Of a stretch of 64,000 nucleotides of DNA, positions 62,463 to 64,000 are shown one piece after another. The stretch is taken from NCBI RefSeq assembly GCF_021117385.1, contig NZ_CP088252.1, positions 1,364,001-1,428,000 on the forward strand, written 5' to 3'. Origin of the DNA: Frateuria soli (GTDB lineage Bacteria; Pseudomonadota; Gammaproteobacteria; Xanthomonadales; Rhodanobacteraceae). The notes beneath the pieces were generated by a model that made no database searches, was not told the origin of the DNA, and saw only the letters and a program-made list of their open reading frames with translations. The position numbers and the translations under genes are program-made. Numbering within the stretch: the stretch's first letter is position 1; each line of letters opens with the position of its first letter.

Positions 62463-62995
62463 CAATCGTCCCCTTGTTCGATCGTGGCGTTGTCGACCAG
62501 CCTGCTGTCGATGCGCGTGGCGCGACTGCGCCTGCGGATGGTCACCAGAACCACCGCGGCGCCCATCAGCAGGAACAGCGCAGGGCCGAACCACAGTAGC
62601 CAGGTGGACGGCTTGACCGGCGGGTCGTACAGCACGAAGTCGGAATAGCGGTCGACCAGGTATTGCTTGATCTGGTCGTCCGTCTTGCCTTGCTGCATCA
62701 GTCCGAAGACCTCGTGGCGCAGGTCGCGCGCCAGGTCGGCGTTGGAGTCGGCCAGGTTCTCGTTCTGGCAGACCAGGCAACGCAGCTGGCGGGTGAGGTT
62801 CTGGAAGCGGATTTCCTGCGCGTGGTCCTTGAACGGCAGCGGGTCGATGGCCTGGGCATGGGCCTGGGCCATGCCGGACAGAGCCAACACCAGAGCAAAA
62901 AGCAGTCGCAGGAACGCACCCTGTGCACGACCCAACCGCGCGGTAGCCTGCGGCCGCGCAAAGAATGCACTCGTGGGCAGGCACGCGGCGCTCAT
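62459..62995 (-). CDS. ccmH: cytochrome c maturation protein CcmH
   Basis: 178 residues from ATG 62995, overlapping the ccmG stop (ATGA). Active-site LRCLVCQN (CxxC) that reduces the haem-binding cysteines of apocytochrome c, a hydrophobic signal at about residues 30-47, and a C-terminal membrane helix. Residues 9-30 are encoded by a degenerate REP hairpin (62908-62971), giving an unusual arginine/alanine-rich leader before the signal core. The rest is normal CcmH. Confidence 0.92.
   Translation of the reverse strand: MSAACLPTSAFFARPQATARLGRAQGAFLRLLFALVLALSGMAQAHAQAIDPLPFKDHAQEIRFQNLTRQLRCLVCQNENLADSNADLARDLRHEVFGLMQQGKTDDQIKQYLVDRYSDFVLYDPPVKPSTWLLWFGPALFLLMGAAVVLVTIRRRSRATRIDSRLVDNATIEQGDDW
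62908..62971. repeat. REP remnant inside the ccmH 5' coding end
   Basis: Left arm GCAGGAACGCACCCTGTGCACG closely matches the element at 2782 apart from a few substitutions (here cited from its first 20 bases, GCAGGAACGCACCCTGTGCA), and the right arm ggccgcgcaaag...tgcactc is its decayed inverse. The element lies within codons 9-30 of ccmH. Confidence 0.7.
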
Positions 62996-63534
62996 GGCGC
63001 CTCCTGCTTGAGCTGTGCGATCAGCGGCCTGAGTTCGCGCTCGATCACTTCGGGCGTGAACGGCCCGATGTGCTTGTAGCGGATCATGCCCCTGGCGTCG
63101 ATCAGGAAGCTCTCCGGCGCGCCATACACGCCGAAGTCGATCGCGGTGCGACCGGGCTGGTCGGCGATCACGATGTCGTACGGGTTGCCGTGCCGGGCCA
63201 GCCAGGCCTTGGCGTCTTCAGGCGCATCCTTGTAGTCGTAGCCGACCAGCGGCACGCCCAGCGTGCGGCCTTCGGCCATCAGCACGGGATGCTCCTCGCC
63301 ACAGGCGACGCACCAGCTGGCGAACACGTTGACCAGGTAGGGCTTGCCCAGCATGGAGGACTTGCTGACCATCCGGGCCGGATCGTCCAGCAGCGGGAGC
63401 GAGAACTCGGGCGCGGGCTTGCCGATCAGCGGCGAGGGCACCTCGCGCGGGTCGTGCTGCGTGTTCCACCAGATACCGAAGCCGAACAGACCCACCAGAA
63501 GCAGGAAGCCGATCAGCGGCAGCGAGCGGCTCAT
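62992..63534 (-). CDS. dsbE: thiol:disulfide interchange protein CcmG/DsbE
   Basis: 180 residues. N-terminal membrane anchor (LPLIGFLLLVGLFGFGIWW), thioredoxin fold with CxxC in SWCVACGEEH (VNVFASWCVACGEE region) and the Glu loop of CcmG. It supplies electrons from the periplasmic CcdA/DsbD route to CcmH so that cytochrome c heme ligation can proceed. Overlaps ccmF at its start and ccmH at its end by 4 bases. Confidence 0.93.
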   Translation of the reverse strand: MSRSLPLIGFLLLVGLFGFGIWWNTQHDPREVPSPLIGKPAPEFSLPLLDDPARMVSKSSMLGKPYLVNVFASWCVACGEEHPVLMAEGRTLGVPLVGYDYKDAPEDAKAWLARHGNPYDIVIADQPGRTAIDFGVYGAPESFLIDARGMIRYKHIGPFTPEVIERELRPLIAQLKQEAP

Positions 63535-64000
63535 GCGCGCGACTCCTCCGCCGGGAGCACGGGCTCTGCCGCAACCCTGGCGGAGCGTTTGGCTCGGAAG
63601 CGCTTGTCCGCACCAGCCACGAAGCCACCCAGCATCATGAGCAGCCCACCGGCCCAGATCCAGCGCACGAACGGCTTGGCGTAGAGCCGCAGCGCCCAGG
63701 CGCCTTCGAGTTTGTTCGGGTCCATCGGTTCGCCCAGGGCCACGTAGAGGTCGCGGGTGATGCCAGGGTCGACCGCCGATTCGGTCTGCACCTGGCCGCG
63801 CGGGTAGGTGCGCTTCTGCGGATGCATCACGTCGATCGTCCTGCCGTCGCGCAAGACCGTGACCGTGCCCTGTTCGGCATGCCAGTTGGGACCACGCGTG
63901 GCGTCCACGCCGTCGAAGCGGAAGGTGTAGGCGCCCACGGTCTGCGTGTCACCCGGCGCCATGCGCACGTCGCGGGTGACGCTGAGCGACTCGGACAGCA
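63531..64000 (-). CDS. ccmF: C-terminal part of haem lyase subunit CcmF
   Basis: The frame is open to the right edge; 156 codons are visible. The visible end (VRMAPGDTQTVGAYTFRFDGV, VMHPQKRTYPRGQVQTESAV, LYAKPFVRWIWAGGLLMMLGG) is the periplasmic loop and last transmembrane helix of CcmF, which attaches haem to apocytochrome c together with CcmH. The stop overlaps the dsbE start (ATGA). Confidence 0.92.
   Translation of the reverse strand, partial: LSESLSVTRDVRMAPGDTQTVGAYTFRFDGVDATRGPNWHAEQGTVTVLRDGRTIDVMHPQKRTYPRGQVQTESAVDPGITRDLYVALGEPMDPNKLEGAWALRLYAKPFVRWIWAGGLLMMLGGFVAGADKRFRAKRSARVAAEPVLPAEESRA

Overview
The window is high-GC, densely packed chromosomal DNA from a gammaproteobacterium of the Xanthomonadales/Lysobacterales, most likely the Rhodanobacteraceae (Rhodanobacter, Dyella, Frateuria and relatives). 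That placement is an inference from three things: the gene content (a serine O-succinyltransferase-like MetX, a TonB receptor plus tryptophan-halogenase maltodextrin locus, a membrane glucose dehydrogenase), the Xanthomonadales-style GTAG-headed REP hairpins, and the base composition. There is no insertion sequence, integrase, prophage or CRISPR array in the window.

Positions 1-28900 are mostly single housekeeping and stress genes. In order they are: a glutathione transferase, a lipoprotein hydrolase, a FrnE-like DsbA protein, a periplasmic penicillin-acylase homologue, an AmiD-like amidase, a VOC protein, a PqqC/TenA-like protein, a GGDEF-EAL c-di-GMP enzyme, MsrA, an S4 RNA-binding protein, a PRC-barrel protein, a DUF72 protein, a class C serine hydrolase followed by a secreted esterase, another VOC protein, an AraC regulator, a DUF3772-MscS channel, an Fsr-type exporter and a Bax inhibitor-1 homologue. 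These are followed by murB-pyrD-SDR-DUF4190 on the minus strand and an ALDH7 aldehyde dehydrogenase. A tRNA-Arg(CCT) and the PQQ glucose dehydrogenase gcd come next. Between gcd and a convergent sugar-porter gene lies an unusual 0.55-kb tandem array made from the intergenic segment itself.

Positions 32300-52430 form a maltodextrin/starch utilisation locus. It contains a sugar porter, a LacI regulator, a secreted esterase, a periplasmic GH13 amylase, an MFS disaccharide carrier, a six-hairpin glycosidase, a GH31 alpha-glucosidase, a second exported GH13 enzyme, a flavin-dependent tryptophan-halogenase homologue, a TonB-dependent receptor and a cytoplasmic GH13 glucosidase. Four identical 14-bp palindrome-like sites (TGAATACGTATGCA) precede lacI, the GH31 gene, the TonB receptor and the cytoplasmic GH13 gene, each reading in the direction of that gene. 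They are the probable operators of the LacI protein. The inferred scheme is that the receptor imports maltodextrins across the outer membrane, exported GH13/GH31/six-hairpin enzymes trim them in the periplasm, the MFS carriers move the products inward, and the cytoplasmic GH13 enzyme finishes hydrolysis.

Positions 52430-59520 carry a small hydrophilic protein gene, tRNA-Ala(CGC), rnd, a membrane-anchored SUMF1-domain protein, a small protein, a lone receiver domain, a MASE1 membrane protein with a decayed kinase module and a small secreted protein. From 59520 to the end come tRNA-Leu(CAA), a cysteine dioxygenase-family gene and a tightly coupled minus-strand cytochrome c maturation operon (ccmF-ccmG/dsbE-ccmH-ccmI) whose last gene is metX. 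All four junctions in that operon are 4-base ATGA/GTGA overlaps.
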